Shown: positions 26,940-35,190 of the stretch, one piece after another
Position numbering within the stretch: position 1 is the first letter of the stretch
Layout: each line of letters begins with the position of its first letter
NCBI GenBank assembly: GCA_947383695.1
Contig: OX376642.1
Coordinates: 248,001 to 312,000 of the forward strand
DNA: 64,000 nt
Source of the DNA: Actinomycetes bacterium
GTDB taxonomy: Bacteria; Actinomycetota; Actinomycetes; Nanopelagicales; Nanopelagicaceae
Reading direction: 5' to 3'
Translations under genes and position numbers: made by a program
Notes under the pieces: model-generated
Told to the model about the DNA's origin: nothing
Databases searched by the model: none
Seen by the model: the letters and a program-made list of their open reading frames with translations, nothing else

Positions 26940-28589
26940 ATGACTCATAGATCACCCATATTTGAAATCAGCGATGTTTACATCGATCAAGAAGCAGCAT
27001 TAAGCCCAATGGGCTGCACCTATCTTGGAAATGGTTTAAACCAGGACAAGCTAGATGATTTCTCTCTTGCAGCAGCAGAGGTAAGCGCGAACTTAACTCG
27101 TGAAACCTTGAAGAAGCTCTCAGCAATGGAGCCAATCGATGAGATTGATCGCATCGCTAAAGCTGTAATGACTGAGCGCCTTGAATCAGGGTTAGCTCTT
27201 CACGATAGCCAGGAGTCCTTCGTGTTGTGGAATGTGCTCACCTCACCTCCTTCAAATGTTCGATCCATCTTTGAATTGATGCCCAAGAACACCGCACAAG
27301 ATTTTGACAACATCGCAAAGCGCCTAGCAGCGGTAGATGGCGCATATAAGTCTTGGTGTGAAACCATTTTGACGATCGCACAAGAGGGTAAGACAACTGC
27401 GCAGCGCCAAGTTAAGGGTGTTATTGAGCAGCTTGATAGCTACGCAAAGGGTGGCTACAGCGCGATGTGTAAGAACTTTGATGCTGATGGAAAGTATCCA
27501 GCGATTCATGAAGCGGCAAAGCTTGCAGAGAAAGCTTCGGCAAAAGCGGCAGATTTCTTGCGCACTCAATACCTTCCAATTGCAACACCTAATGATGCTG
27601 TTGGTGCAGAACGTTATGCGGTGTGGGCTCGTTACTTCACTGGAGCACAACTAGATCTTCCAGCAACATATGAATGGGGAAAGCAAGAGCTCAAGGCGAT
27701 TAATGATCGCATGTGGGAGCTTGCAAAATTGATTAACCCATCTGCAAAGACGCTTCGCGAGGTTGCCGATACTTTGGATAATGATCCTAAGTACAAGGTT
27801 GTTGGTCCTGAAAATGTAGTGAAGTACCTTCAGGATTTCACCGATGCTGCTATGAAGCGGATGAATGGTGAGTTCTTTGAAATCGATCCTCGCATTGCAA
27901 TTTGCGAAGCGCGACTTGCACCAGAAGGCAGCGCATCTGCGCCGTACTACAACCCACCTTCAGAGGATTTATCACGTCCAGGTACAACATGGATTCCTAT
28001 GTTGGGTAAGAATGAGGTCAGTAACTGGCACTTGGTTTCCACCTGGTATCACGAAGCTGTTCCTGGTCACCACCTACAAATTGGAACTGCAACTGTTGAA
28101 AAGGATCGCTTAACACGATTCCAACGAACCTCGGCATGGATCAGTGGTTACGGTGAAGGTTGGGCTCTTTATGCAGAACGTTTCATGAATGAACTTGGCG
28201 CATTTGATGAGCCAGGAATTGAAATGGGTTACCTATCTGCTCAAGCCTTACGTGCTGCACGTATTGTTGTAGATATTGGAATGCACCTTGGATACAAGGA
28301 TTTTGATGGCAATGTATGGAACGCGGAAAGCTCACGCAAGTTGCTTAACGAACAAGCGCTGTTAGATGAGGATCATTCACGCAGCGAAACTGATCGTTAT
28401 TTGGGATGGCCAGGACAGGCGATCTCATACAAGGTTGGAGAGCGTGTCTGGATGACTGCGCGAGAAGATGCAAAGGTACGTCTTGGCGATACCTTCAATA
28501 TGAAGAAGTTCCATAGTTACGCCTTGAAGTTAGGACCAATGGGACTTGATCCATTTGCCACTGAAATGAAGTTATGGGCAGGGCAATAA
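26940..28589 (+). CDS. DUF885 metallopeptidase-like protein
   Basis: 549 residues of the DUF885 family, gluzincin-like. The zinc motif is YHEAVPGHHLQ (HExxxGHH) in the second half, with GYGEGWALYAERFMNELG downstream supplying the further Glu ligand. No signal peptide is apparent from the chosen start, so a cytosolic peptidase is likely. ATG 26940 (MTHRSPIFEISD) is preferred; GTG 26904 and ATG 26916 are in frame, but 26904 abuts the palindrome. Confidence 0.88.
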   Translation: MTHRSPIFEISDVYIDQEAALSPMGCTYLGNGLNQDKLDDFSLAAAEVSANLTRETLKKLSAMEPIDEIDRIAKAVMTERLESGLALHDSQESFVLWNVLTSPPSNVRSIFELMPKNTAQDFDNIAKRLAAVDGAYKSWCETILTIAQEGKTTAQRQVKGVIEQLDSYAKGGYSAMCKNFDADGKYPAIHEAAKLAEKASAKAADFLRTQYLPIATPNDAVGAERYAVWARYFTGAQLDLPATYEWGKQELKAINDRMWELAKLINPSAKTLREVADTLDNDPKYKVVGPENVVKYLQDFTDAAMKRMNGEFFEIDPRIAICEARLAPEGSASAPYYNPPSEDLSRPGTTWIPMLGKNEVSNWHLVSTWYHEAVPGHHLQIGTATVEKDRLTRFQRTSAWISGYGEGWALYAERFMNELGAFDEPGIEMGYLSAQALRAARIVVDIGMHLGYKDFDGNVWNAESSRKLLNEQALLDEDHSRSETDRYLGWPGQAISYKVGERVWMTAREDAKVRLGDTFNMKKFHSYALKLGPMGLDPFATEMKLWAGQ

Positions 28590-28611
28590 GTTACTAACAA
28601 GTAATTTAATA

Positions 28612-28658
28612 GGTGGGGCGGTACAGGTGATTTCACCGGTATCGCCCCATTTTTTACG
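28612..28658 (+). terminator. Intrinsic terminator after the DUF885 gene
   Basis: GGGGCGGTAC pairs with GGTATCGCCCC-type sequence, with an inner AGGTGA/TCACC stem, followed by ATTTTTTAC. It insulates the actinorhodopsin gene from upstream transcription. Confidence 0.88.
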
Positions 28659-28758
28659 CGTGATCGGCTGAAAATAACTTAAAAAATCTTAAGAAAAGTA
28701 CCCCTAAGTTGCTGCAAAAGCTTCGCAACAGGTTCACACTAGAGCCATCGAAGGTCAA

Positions 28759-28834
28759 GGGAGCTCCTCGAGGTCTCCCAGGGTCATCGGTCTGAGAGGG
28801 ATCAAAAGGATTCCTCCACTTATCCTCACGGAGG
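28759..28834 (+). promoter_or_regulatory. Structured 5' leader of actinorhodopsin
   Basis: A hairpin GGGAG/CTCCC (28759-28779) encloses CCTCGAGG. Downstream, the Shine-Dalgarno GGAGG (28830-28834) can pair with CCTCC at 28813-28817 or, more tightly, its GAGG with CCTC at 28824-28827, which could mask the ribosome-binding site. The leader length and regulation are inferred. Confidence 0.35.
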
Positions 28835-28842
28835 CTAATTAA

Positions 28843-29607
28843 ATGCAACTAGATAGCAACCAATGGAATCTGGTCTATAACGTATTCTCGTTTGGCTTGA
28901 TTTCTATGCTCGCTTGCACAATTTACACACTAGTTTCACAGCATCGTGTATTGCCTAAGTACCGCAACGCTCTCGTAATGTCATCAATGGTTACATTCAT
29001 CGCTGGATACCACTACCTACGTATCTTTGATTCATTCAAGCATGCATCAGAAGGTGGAAAAGTTCTTCTAGATGGTTCACAGAACGCATTCAACGAGGCA
29101 TACCGTTACGTTGACTGGCTACTAACTGTGCCACTACTACTAGTAGAGGTAATTGCTGTTCTTGCTCTAACTCGCGAAGTTTCACGTTCATTGATCATGC
29201 GTTTGGTCCCAGCTTCAGCTGCGATGATCGCGCTTGGTTACCCAGGTGAAATTGCAACTGGTGCTGATGCTCAAAACACACAGGTTCTCTACGGTGTTCT
29301 TTCAACAATTCCTTTCCTATACATCCTTTACGTACTATTCGTAGAGCTCAGCAAGTCACTTGACCGTCAGCCTGCAGGTGTTGCAGAGACTGTTGGCCGT
29401 TTGCGCCTGCTTCTTATCGCGACATGGGGCGTTTACCCAATCGCGTACATCTTCAACATCGTTGGTGATGCTTCAGCTTCATCATTCGTAACTGTTCAGG
29501 TTGGTTACACACTTGCAGATATCTTGGCTAAGTGCGTATTCGGTCTAACAATTCTGAAGATTGCACGTATGAAGTCAATGGCAGAAGGAATGAAGGACGA
29601 TCACTAA
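28843..29607 (+). CDS. actR: Actinorhodopsin, light-driven proton pump
   Basis: 254-residue seven-helix microbial rhodopsin of the actinorhodopsin clade. The retinal Schiff-base lysine is K230 (DILAKCVFG). Helix C holds D91, T95 and E102, the DTE proton-pump triad, with His57 pairing with the Asp counter-ion as in proteorhodopsin. The spectral-tuning position is L99, predicting green absorption. Gly151 (LYGVLSTIPF) aligns, by my reading, with the fenestration glycine that allows a carotenoid antenna in xanthorhodopsin-type pumps. No carotenoid or retinal-synthesis gene is in the window. A single transcript is likely: terminators lie on both sides. Confidence 0.97.
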   Translation: MQLDSNQWNLVYNVFSFGLISMLACTIYTLVSQHRVLPKYRNALVMSSMVTFIAGYHYLRIFDSFKHASEGGKVLLDGSQNAFNEAYRYVDWLLTVPLLLVEVIAVLALTREVSRSLIMRLVPASAAMIALGYPGEIATGADAQNTQVLYGVLSTIPFLYILYVLFVELSKSLDRQPAGVAETVGRLRLLLIATWGVYPIAYIFNIVGDASASSFVTVQVGYTLADILAKCVFGLTILKIARMKSMAEGMKDDH

Positions 29608-29646
29608 TCATCGATTAGTGGATCTCTTTTAGCTAAGAATCCTAAA

Positions 29647-29683
29647 AACAGGAGTGTCGCGAAAGCGGCACTCCTGTTTGCTT
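29647..29683 (+). terminator. Intrinsic terminator after actinorhodopsin
   Basis: ACAGGAGTG-CGC pairs with GCG-CACTCCTGT around a GAAA tetraloop, then TTTGCTTT. It is a strong, nearly perfect hairpin. Confidence 0.85.
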
Positions 29684-29698
29684 TCATAGACTTAACGC

Positions 29699-29983
29699 AT
29701 GAGTCCAGATGAAAAAGATAAATCAGCGAAATTAGATAAGTACTGGGTTAACAATTATCGAATGGGTGGCTACCTGCTCTTTGCATGTGGCTTGATTAAT
29801 CTTCGATACCAGTGGGGTGAGCCCGACATTATTTCTCGCAGTGCATTGATCTTTGGACCAGGTGCCGCCGTACTTGCCTCAACTTATGTTCCAGCACTGG
29901 TGACGATCCTTGCCCGACGCGAAGTAAAAGCGCTGATGGCAATTGCAGGTATTGCATTAATCGCCTTCGCATTCAGCAATTAA
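29699..29983 (+). CDS. Hypothetical small membrane protein (94 aa)
   Basis: Unrecognised. A charged, Lys/Asp-rich N-terminus of about 20 residues precedes three hydrophobic stretches (about 24-36, 49-70 and 76-92). The ATG lies just 16 nt behind the rhodopsin terminator T-run with no Shine-Dalgarno; TCATAGACT upstream could be a -10, implying a leaderless transcript. It is downstream of actinorhodopsin on the same strand, but the intervening terminator argues against a shared mRNA. Confidence 0.6.
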   Translation: MSPDEKDKSAKLDKYWVNNYRMGGYLLFACGLINLRYQWGEPDIISRSALIFGPGAAVLASTYVPALVTILARREVKALMAIAGIALIAFAFSN

Positions 29984-30014
29984 TTCACCCTTAATTATCT
30001 AGGCAATCACTTCA

Positions 30015-30365
30015 TTACTTTCTAAAGGAAAGATCGGCCTTCTTCATCTCGCTAATCAAAATGCGGATTGCATTGGGTCCCATGCCATGTAAATCCTTGA
30101 CGGCGGCTAATGATGTCTTTCGCAGATCCGATAACTTAAATAGTCCATCATCGATTAATGCACGGCGGGCAGGTGCTGCTAGGCCAAGCTCTACCCATGC
30201 ACCATCGACAGATGCGTAATACTCCAGATCTACTTCTCCATTAGTGACAGCGCATTGAGATTGCGCGCTAAGTTTTTGAGATTTCTTTTCTTCTCGACGT
30301 AGGGCTGCGGCGCGCTTAATCTCAGCGGCTTCCATTTTGATTTTGGCTGCAGATTTCTTTGCCAT
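30015..30365 (-). CDS. Small protein with RNA-polymerase alpha-CTD-like / HhH domain
   Basis: 116 residues. The N-terminal 45 are basic (MAKKSAAKIKMEAAEIKRAAA...). The C-terminal about 60 (LGLAAPARRALIDDGLFKLSDLRKTSLAAVKDLHGMGPNAIRILISEMKKADLSF) follow the alpha-CTD/helix-hairpin-helix layout, including GMGPNAI as the hairpin. This suggests DNA binding or a nucleoid-associated role, but there is no family name I can give with certainty. It lies between actinorhodopsin and tRNA-Leu on the opposite strand. Confidence 0.7.
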   Translation of the reverse strand: MAKKSAAKIKMEAAEIKRAAALRREEKKSQKLSAQSQCAVTNGEVDLEYYASVDGAWVELGLAAPARRALIDDGLFKLSDLRKTSLAAVKDLHGMGPNAIRILISEMKKADLSFRK

Positions 30366-30412
30366 GTGTTGACTCTAACTTTGATTTGTTAATTTTTGAA
30401 GAAAAACTAGTG

Positions 30413-30493
30413 TGCGGGAGGCGGGACTTGAACCCGCACGTCCGAAGACACAGGTTCCTAAGACCTGCGTGTCTGCCATTTCACCACTCCCGC
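30413..30493 (-). tRNA. tRNA-Leu(UAG)
   Basis: Full cloverleaf on the minus strand: acceptor GCGGGAG/CTCCCGC, anticodon stem CAGGT/ACCTG with loop CTTAGGA giving anticodon UAG, a long variable arm (TGTCTTCGGACG) typical of tRNA-Leu, and T-loop GGTTCAAGTCC. CCA is not encoded. It reads CUA and other CUN codons. Confidence 0.95.
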
Positions 30494-30612
30494 AAACCCT
30501 TACCAAAGCGTTACCGCCTAAGTATGGATAGGGGACAAGATTAGAGGTAAGTTACCAATGTTCCAAAACGGCCCCCTCACGGGGCGACACCAGAGCGAGA
30601 GGCGCGAGCGCA

Positions 30613-31764
30613 ATGACATTGAATCCAACCCCAGCAGACAAGTTCACCTTTGGCCTTTGGACCGTGGGATGGCAGGCGAGAGATCCCTTTGGAGATGCCA
30701 CTCGCGATGCCTTGGATCCTGTTCGTACCGTCAATGAACTCGCAGCTCGCGGCGCCTATGGCGTGACCTTCCATGATGATGATCTGATTCCATTTGGAAG
30801 CGATGAAACCGCTCGACGTGGACACATTGATCGCTTTAAGAAAGCACTTGCTGAAACCGGCATGAAGGTGCCGATGGCAACAACAAATTTGTTTACGCAT
30901 CCGGTTTTCAAGGATGGCGCATTTACATCTAATGACAAAGACATTCGTCGTTATGCAATTCGCAAGGTCATGAAAAACATCGAACTTGCAGTTGAACTTG
31001 GCGCAACCACATATGTGTGTTGGGGCGGCCGCGAAGGTGCTGAATCAGATGGTGCAAAGGATGCCTACATCGCTTTAGATCGCTTCCGCGAAGCCTTCAA
31101 CACACTGGGAGAGTTTGTAACTGACAATGGTTACGACATTAAGTTTGCAATTGAACCAAAGCCAAATGAGCCACGTGGCGATATCTTCTTGCCAACAATT
31201 GGTCACGCACTTGCATTTATTAACTCATTGGATCGTCCAGAGCTAGTTGGTCTGAACCCAGAGGTTGGCCACGAGCAAATGGCTGGACTTAACTTTGTTC
31301 ACGGAATCGCGCAGGCGTTGTGGCACAAGAAGTTGTTCCACATTGACCTTAATGGCCAGCACGGTCCAAAGTTTGATCAAGATTTAGTTTTTGGTCATGG
31401 AGATCTGAAGTCAGCCTTCTTCTTGGTTGATCTTCTCGAACGCTACAACTACAGCGGTCCAAAGCACTTTGATTACAAGCCAGCTCGTACTGAAAGTGAC
31501 AAGGGTGTGTGGGAGTCAGCAACGGCAAATATGCGCACCTACCTTGCACTCAAAGAGCGTGCAGCAGCTTTCCGTGCCGATCCTCGTGTAATTGCAGCGA
31601 TGAAGGAATCAAATATTCCAGGTCTTGCAGAGCCAACACTTGCAGCAGGTGAAACATGGAAGGATCTTGCAAAGGATTCCTTCGATGTTGAAGCTGCAGG
31701 CAAGCGCGGATACGGCTATGAAGCGGTTGATCAACTCGCTCTAGAACACTTAATGGGTCTCTAG
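30613..31764 (+). CDS. xylA: Xylose isomerase
   Basis: Interconverts D-xylose and D-xylulose (or glucose and fructose) with two divalent metals. 383 residues, the short group I form of actinobacteria. The catalytic pair His54/Asp57 lies in [30 protein letters not shown] and the metal residues in [10 protein letters not shown] and DLNGQ are present. A GAGAGG is about 11 nt upstream of the ATG. The gene converges on the xylose transporter genes; xylulokinase is not in the window. Confidence 0.97.
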   Translation: MTLNPTPADKFTFGLWTVGWQARDPFGDATRDALDPVRTVNELAARGAYGVTFHDDDLIPFGSDETARRGHIDRFKKALAETGMKVPMATTNLFTHPVFKDGAFTSNDKDIRRYAIRKVMKNIELAVELGATTYVCWGGREGAESDGAKDAYIALDRFREAFNTLGEFVTDNGYDIKFAIEPKPNEPRGDIFLPTIGHALAFINSLDRPELVGLNPEVGHEQMAGLNFVHGIAQALWHKKLFHIDLNGQHGPKFDQDLVFGHGDLKSAFFLVDLLERYNYSGPKHFDYKPARTESDKGVWESATANMRTYLALKERAAAFRADPRVIAAMKESNIPGLAEPTLAAGETWKDLAKDSFDVEAAGKRGYGYEAVDQLALEHLMGL

Positions 31765-31801
31765 TAGGTAGCTAAATCTCAGAGTTTTTGGCTCGTGAGT
31801 T

Positions 31802-33028
31802 TTACGTTGTGCTTGCGCCGCGGCGTGAGATCGCATCGACACCTGCAGAGATCAGCAATACAAGTCCGGTAACGATGAACTTGATTCCTGCTGCGTACCC
31901 CAACAGACCCATACCGTTATCAATAACGGCAACTACAAGTCCACCAAGGATTGCATCGCGCATCTTTCCTTTTCCACCAAAGAGTGAGGTTCCACCGATA
32001 ACCGCTGCACCTACTGCGTAAAGAAGTGTTGAACTTCCACCAGTTGTAGGAGAAACCGAGTTTTGACGGGAAGCAAAGATCATTCCAGCGATCGCTGCCA
32101 ATGATGAACAGATCATGAAGGCTGCAATGCGAATTCGCTTCACATTGATACCAGCGCGACGCGCAGCCTCTGCATTTCCACCTACAGCGTAGATGTGACG
32201 ACCAAAGGCTGTGCGACCTAGAACAAAGGTTCCGATCACAAGTAGCAACAAGATAACTGGAACCACATAAGGAATTCCCTTGAGGCTAACCAAATCTGGG
32301 TTATTGCTTCGCTCTAAGTTAAGAGCAAAGACTGCAAGTCCTGTAATTAACAAAAGCCCTGCGGTCTTGATAATCCATAACTTCTTCAGCTCAGTCTTTA
32401 AACCAGCCTTACGACGAGAGTTCATTGCAGAAAGTCCTGAAAGAACATATGCAACAGCTACAAGTAGGAAGAAGATCCAGCTAACAGTTGGGGACATGTT
32501 GGAGTTTTCAACAGCCAAGATTGTTGGATCCTCAACACGGATAGTTCCGCCTTCTCCTGCAAGTAGCAGCAGAATTCCTTGGAATGCCAAGAAGGCTGCC
32601 AAAGTTACAACGAAAGATGGAATTCCTAAACGTGCGACCAGTGAACCTAAAACAAAACCTAAGAATGCGCCAACTGCAATGCTTGCAATAAGTGCCACAT
32701 ACCAAGGTTGGCCTTCATTGGTAATCAAAATAACTAATACGGCGCCTGTAACACCTGCTGTGTAACCAGCTGAAAGATCGATCTCGCCCAGCAAGAGAAC
32801 AAAGACAAGTCCCATAGCGATAACAATGACCGCAGCTGCCTGTGTGATCAGGTTTGCAAAGTTTCCAGGTGTTAAGAAGACGCTAGACATTGATCCAAAA
32901 ACCAAGCAGAGAACGATCAAGCCAAGGATTGCTGGCAGTGAGCCGATATCTCCAGCCTTTACTCGTGCCCAGTAATTTGCTGCAGCGCCCTTGAGTGTTG
33001 GAACCTCTACATCATTAGTCATGCTCAT
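31802..33028 (-). CDS. xylH: ABC sugar permease, XylH-like
   Basis: 408 residues with 10 or more hydrophobic helices of the BPD_transp_2 (ribose/xylose) type; conserved patches are GEIDLSAGYTAGVTGA and the C-terminal AVGAAVIGGTSLFGGKGK. It overlaps the ATPase gene by 4 bp. With the binding protein and ATPase it imports a pentose, probably xylose because xylA is adjacent and convergent. Confidence 0.92.
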   Translation of the reverse strand: MSMTNDVEVPTLKGAAANYWARVKAGDIGSLPAILGLIVLCLVFGSMSSVFLTPGNFANLITQAAAVIVIAMGLVFVLLLGEIDLSAGYTAGVTGAVLVILITNEGQPWYVALIASIAVGAFLGFVLGSLVARLGIPSFVVTLAAFLAFQGILLLLAGEGGTIRVEDPTILAVENSNMSPTVSWIFFLLVAVAYVLSGLSAMNSRRKAGLKTELKKLWIIKTAGLLLITGLAVFALNLERSNNPDLVSLKGIPYVVPVILLLLVIGTFVLGRTAFGRHIYAVGGNAEAARRAGINVKRIRIAAFMICSSLAAIAGMIFASRQNSVSPTTGGSSTLLYAVGAAVIGGTSLFGGKGKMRDAILGGLVVAVIDNGMGLLGYAAGIKFIVTGLVLLISAGVDAISRRGASTT

Positions 33029-33801
33029 TTTTTGGCTCCTGTGTTTGCAGTTGGAGCTTCGACTCCAGCGGATTTTCCAGTCGTGATTAGCTCAATGACC
33101 TGGCGAGGAATTACCTCGTTCTTATTGACTTGAGCCGCCATATTTCCTAAGTACAAAGCTGCAATATTGTCTGCAACCTCAAAAACATCGTTGAGGTTGT
33201 GGCTGATCAAAACTACGGCTAAACCATTATCTGCAAGACGTCGAACGAGGTTCAGAACCTGTTCTGTCTGGGCAACACCTAGTGCTGCAGTTGGCTCATC
33301 AAGGATTACCACCTTGCTGTTCCACAGAACTGCACGTGCAATTGCAACTGTCTGGCGCTGTCCACCCGATAGAGATGAAACTGTTTGGCGAATAGATTTA
33401 ACGGTACGGACACTCAAGCCATCGAGAGTCTTGCGGGCGAGTGCTTCCATAGAGGTTTCATTTAAAACAGGTCCGCGCTTTTGCTCGCGACCTAAAAACA
33501 TGTTGTGGACAATGTCCAAGTTATCGCAGAGTGCGAGATCCTGATACACAATTTCAATTCCTAGCGCAGTCGCATCACGTGGACCACCGATTGAAACCTT
33601 GTTACCTTCAAATAGGAATTCACCAGCTTCAGGTGTGTAGATACCTGCGATGCACTTGATGAGCGTGCTCTTACCTGCGCCGTTATCACCAACAAGTGCG
33701 GTTACCTGGCCAGCGTGAACATCGAAGTTAACATCCTTAAGTACATGAACTGGTCCAAAGGATTTGTTAACTCCTCTTAAGGACAGTAGCGGTGTTGTCA
33801 T
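33025..33801 (-). CDS. xylG: ABC sugar ATP-binding protein, XylG-like (single domain)
   Basis: 258 residues with one nucleotide-binding domain: Walker A GDNGAGKST, signature LSGGQRQ, Walker B VVILDEPT and H-loop LISHN. E. coli-type XylG/RbsA carry two fused domains in about 500 residues; the single-domain form here implies a homodimer, as in other actinobacterial CUT2-like systems. The substrate is inferred from neighbours. An intercistronic hairpin lies between it and the binding-protein gene. Confidence 0.9.
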   Translation of the reverse strand: MTTPLLSLRGVNKSFGPVHVLKDVNFDVHAGQVTALVGDNGAGKSTLIKCIAGIYTPEAGEFLFEGNKVSIGGPRDATALGIEIVYQDLALCDNLDIVHNMFLGREQKRGPVLNETSMEALARKTLDGLSVRTVKSIRQTVSSLSGGQRQTVAIARAVLWNSKVVILDEPTAALGVAQTEQVLNLVRRLADNGLAVVLISHNLNDVFEVADNIAALYLGNMAAQVNKNEVIPRQVIELITTGKSAGVEAPTANTGAKK

Positions 33802-33874
33802 GAACTCCCTGTTTCTTTAGTTAAGTATCTTCTCTTATAAAACAATGTTTCGCTTTGATTCTTTGAGTAAAGAA

Positions 33875-33907
33875 GTTGCGGCTCGGAGTAAATACCCCGA
33901 GCCGCAA
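33875..33907 (-). terminator. Intercistronic hairpin between xylF and xylG
   Basis: GTTGCGGCTCGG pairs exactly with CCGAGCCGCAAC around a 9-nt loop. On the minus strand it is followed only by TTCTTTACTC, so it is probably a leaky terminator or an RNA stabiliser that raises binding-protein expression over the membrane components. Confidence 0.75.
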
Positions 33908-33938
33908 CCTATATCTGTTACTGCTTAGTTAGCGGAAA

Positions 33939-35009
33939 TTAGATTCCGTTAGCTGTGCAGAGGTCTTCGATTCCTTCGCAAACTGCTTCGCGTGTCTGGA
34001 ATCCATCAGCAATAACATCCTTGACGTTTGCCTTTGTGATACCGACTGGAACCAATAGAACAGAAGGAACATCTACTGAACCGTTGTTAACTGATCCTGT
34101 AGCTGTTGTTGCCTCTTCGCCGCGTAGAAGTGCGATAGCAAGAGTTGCTGCGCCTTCTGCTTCAGCCTTGATTGCCTTGTAAACAGTGTTTGAAAGATCT
34201 CCTGTAAGGATTGCGCGCAATCCATCAACAGTTGCATCCTGACCAGATACACAGACCTTGCCGTTTAGCTTGTTCTTCTTTAGAACTGCTACAGCTGCAA
34301 GTCCAAGACCTTCGTTAGCTGAAACAACTGCATCGAGCTTTCCGCCAGCCTTTGAAAGCTGCTGTTCGAAAATTACTCCACCCTTTGCGTTATCCCAGTC
34401 TGGGACAGCTTGGTCATCAACAAGTGTGTAGTTCTTTGAATCGATCAAAGGACGTAGTACTGAGTCGTAACCAGCCTTGAATAGAGTTGCGTTGTTATCT
34501 GTTGGTGAACCGTTCAAGTAAACGATACGTGCATTTGTCTTTCCTGCTGCATCAAGACATGCCTTGATACCTTCACCCTGTAGACGACCAACTGCTTCGT
34601 TGTCGAATGAAACGTAGTATGAAGCTGAACCATTAAGTGTTAGACGGTCGTAGTCGATTGTCTTTACACCCTGTGCTGCAGCCTTGTCCTGAACAGCCTT
34701 AGCTGAATCTGAATCTAGGTTTACAAGGATAAGAACCTTTGCGCCAGCTGTAAGCATCTGGTCTGCAATTGTTGCGAATTGTTCCTTGTCACCGTTTGCG
34801 TTTTGAATATCAACCTTAACTCCGGCTGCATCAAATGCTGCTTGTAGGAATCCGCGGTCAGCAGTTTCCCAACGGTTTGATGATGCTGCATCAGGAAGAA
34901 TTACGCCGACGAATCCATCGCCAGCAGAATCTGATGAGCTTGAGCAACCTGTAAGTACGAGTGCGAAAACAGCAACTAGTGCTGTGAGCGCGTAGCGAAG
35001 CTTCTTCAT
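33939..35009 (-). CDS. xylF: Sugar-binding lipoprotein, XylF/ChvE-like
   Basis: 356-residue substrate-binding protein. A lipoprotein signal ends in LVLTGC with Cys22 as the lipidation site, so it is membrane-anchored on the outer face. The type-I periplasmic fold shows GVILPDAASSNRWETADRG at the ligand site and ANEGLGLAAVAVL, as in xylose-binding XylF and ChvE. A likely minus-strand promoter (GTGACC, 17 nt, TATTTT) lies upstream and a palindrome sits at 35041-35060. Confidence 0.93.
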   Translation of the reverse strand: MKKLRYALTALVAVFALVLTGCSSSSDSAGDGFVGVILPDAASSNRWETADRGFLQAAFDAAGVKVDIQNANGDKEQFATIADQMLTAGAKVLILVNLDSDSAKAVQDKAAAQGVKTIDYDRLTLNGSASYYVSFDNEAVGRLQGEGIKACLDAAGKTNARIVYLNGSPTDNNATLFKAGYDSVLRPLIDSKNYTLVDDQAVPDWDNAKGGVIFEQQLSKAGGKLDAVVSANEGLGLAAVAVLKKNKLNGKVCVSGQDATVDGLRAILTGDLSNTVYKAIKAEAEGAATLAIALLRGEEATTATGSVNNGSVDVPSVLLVPVGITKANVKDVIADGFQTREAVCEGIEDLCTANGI

Positions 35010-35040
35010 ATATCGAACCTTTCAAAGGTGTCTTGCCCCT

Positions 35041-35060
35041 TGGTCGAGCTATTTCGACCA
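35041..35060 (-). promoter_or_regulatory. Candidate operator of the xylose transporter
   Basis: TGGTCGA and TCGACCA are perfect complements separated by 6 nt, about 32 bp before the xylF ATG and downstream of the presumed -10. The position suits a repressor (ROK/XylR or LacI type) roadblock, although a 5'UTR hairpin is equally possible. Confidence 0.5.
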
Positions 35061-35190
35061 GATGTGGAGGGCACAACGTGTGTAAAAAATAGTCTGATAC
35101 CCGCAAAAGGTCACTAGATTTGCTCAGAAATCTCACCCCTTTATCTAACGATTCGGTAACGCCCACACGGCTGCGCGATAACCTTGCCCA

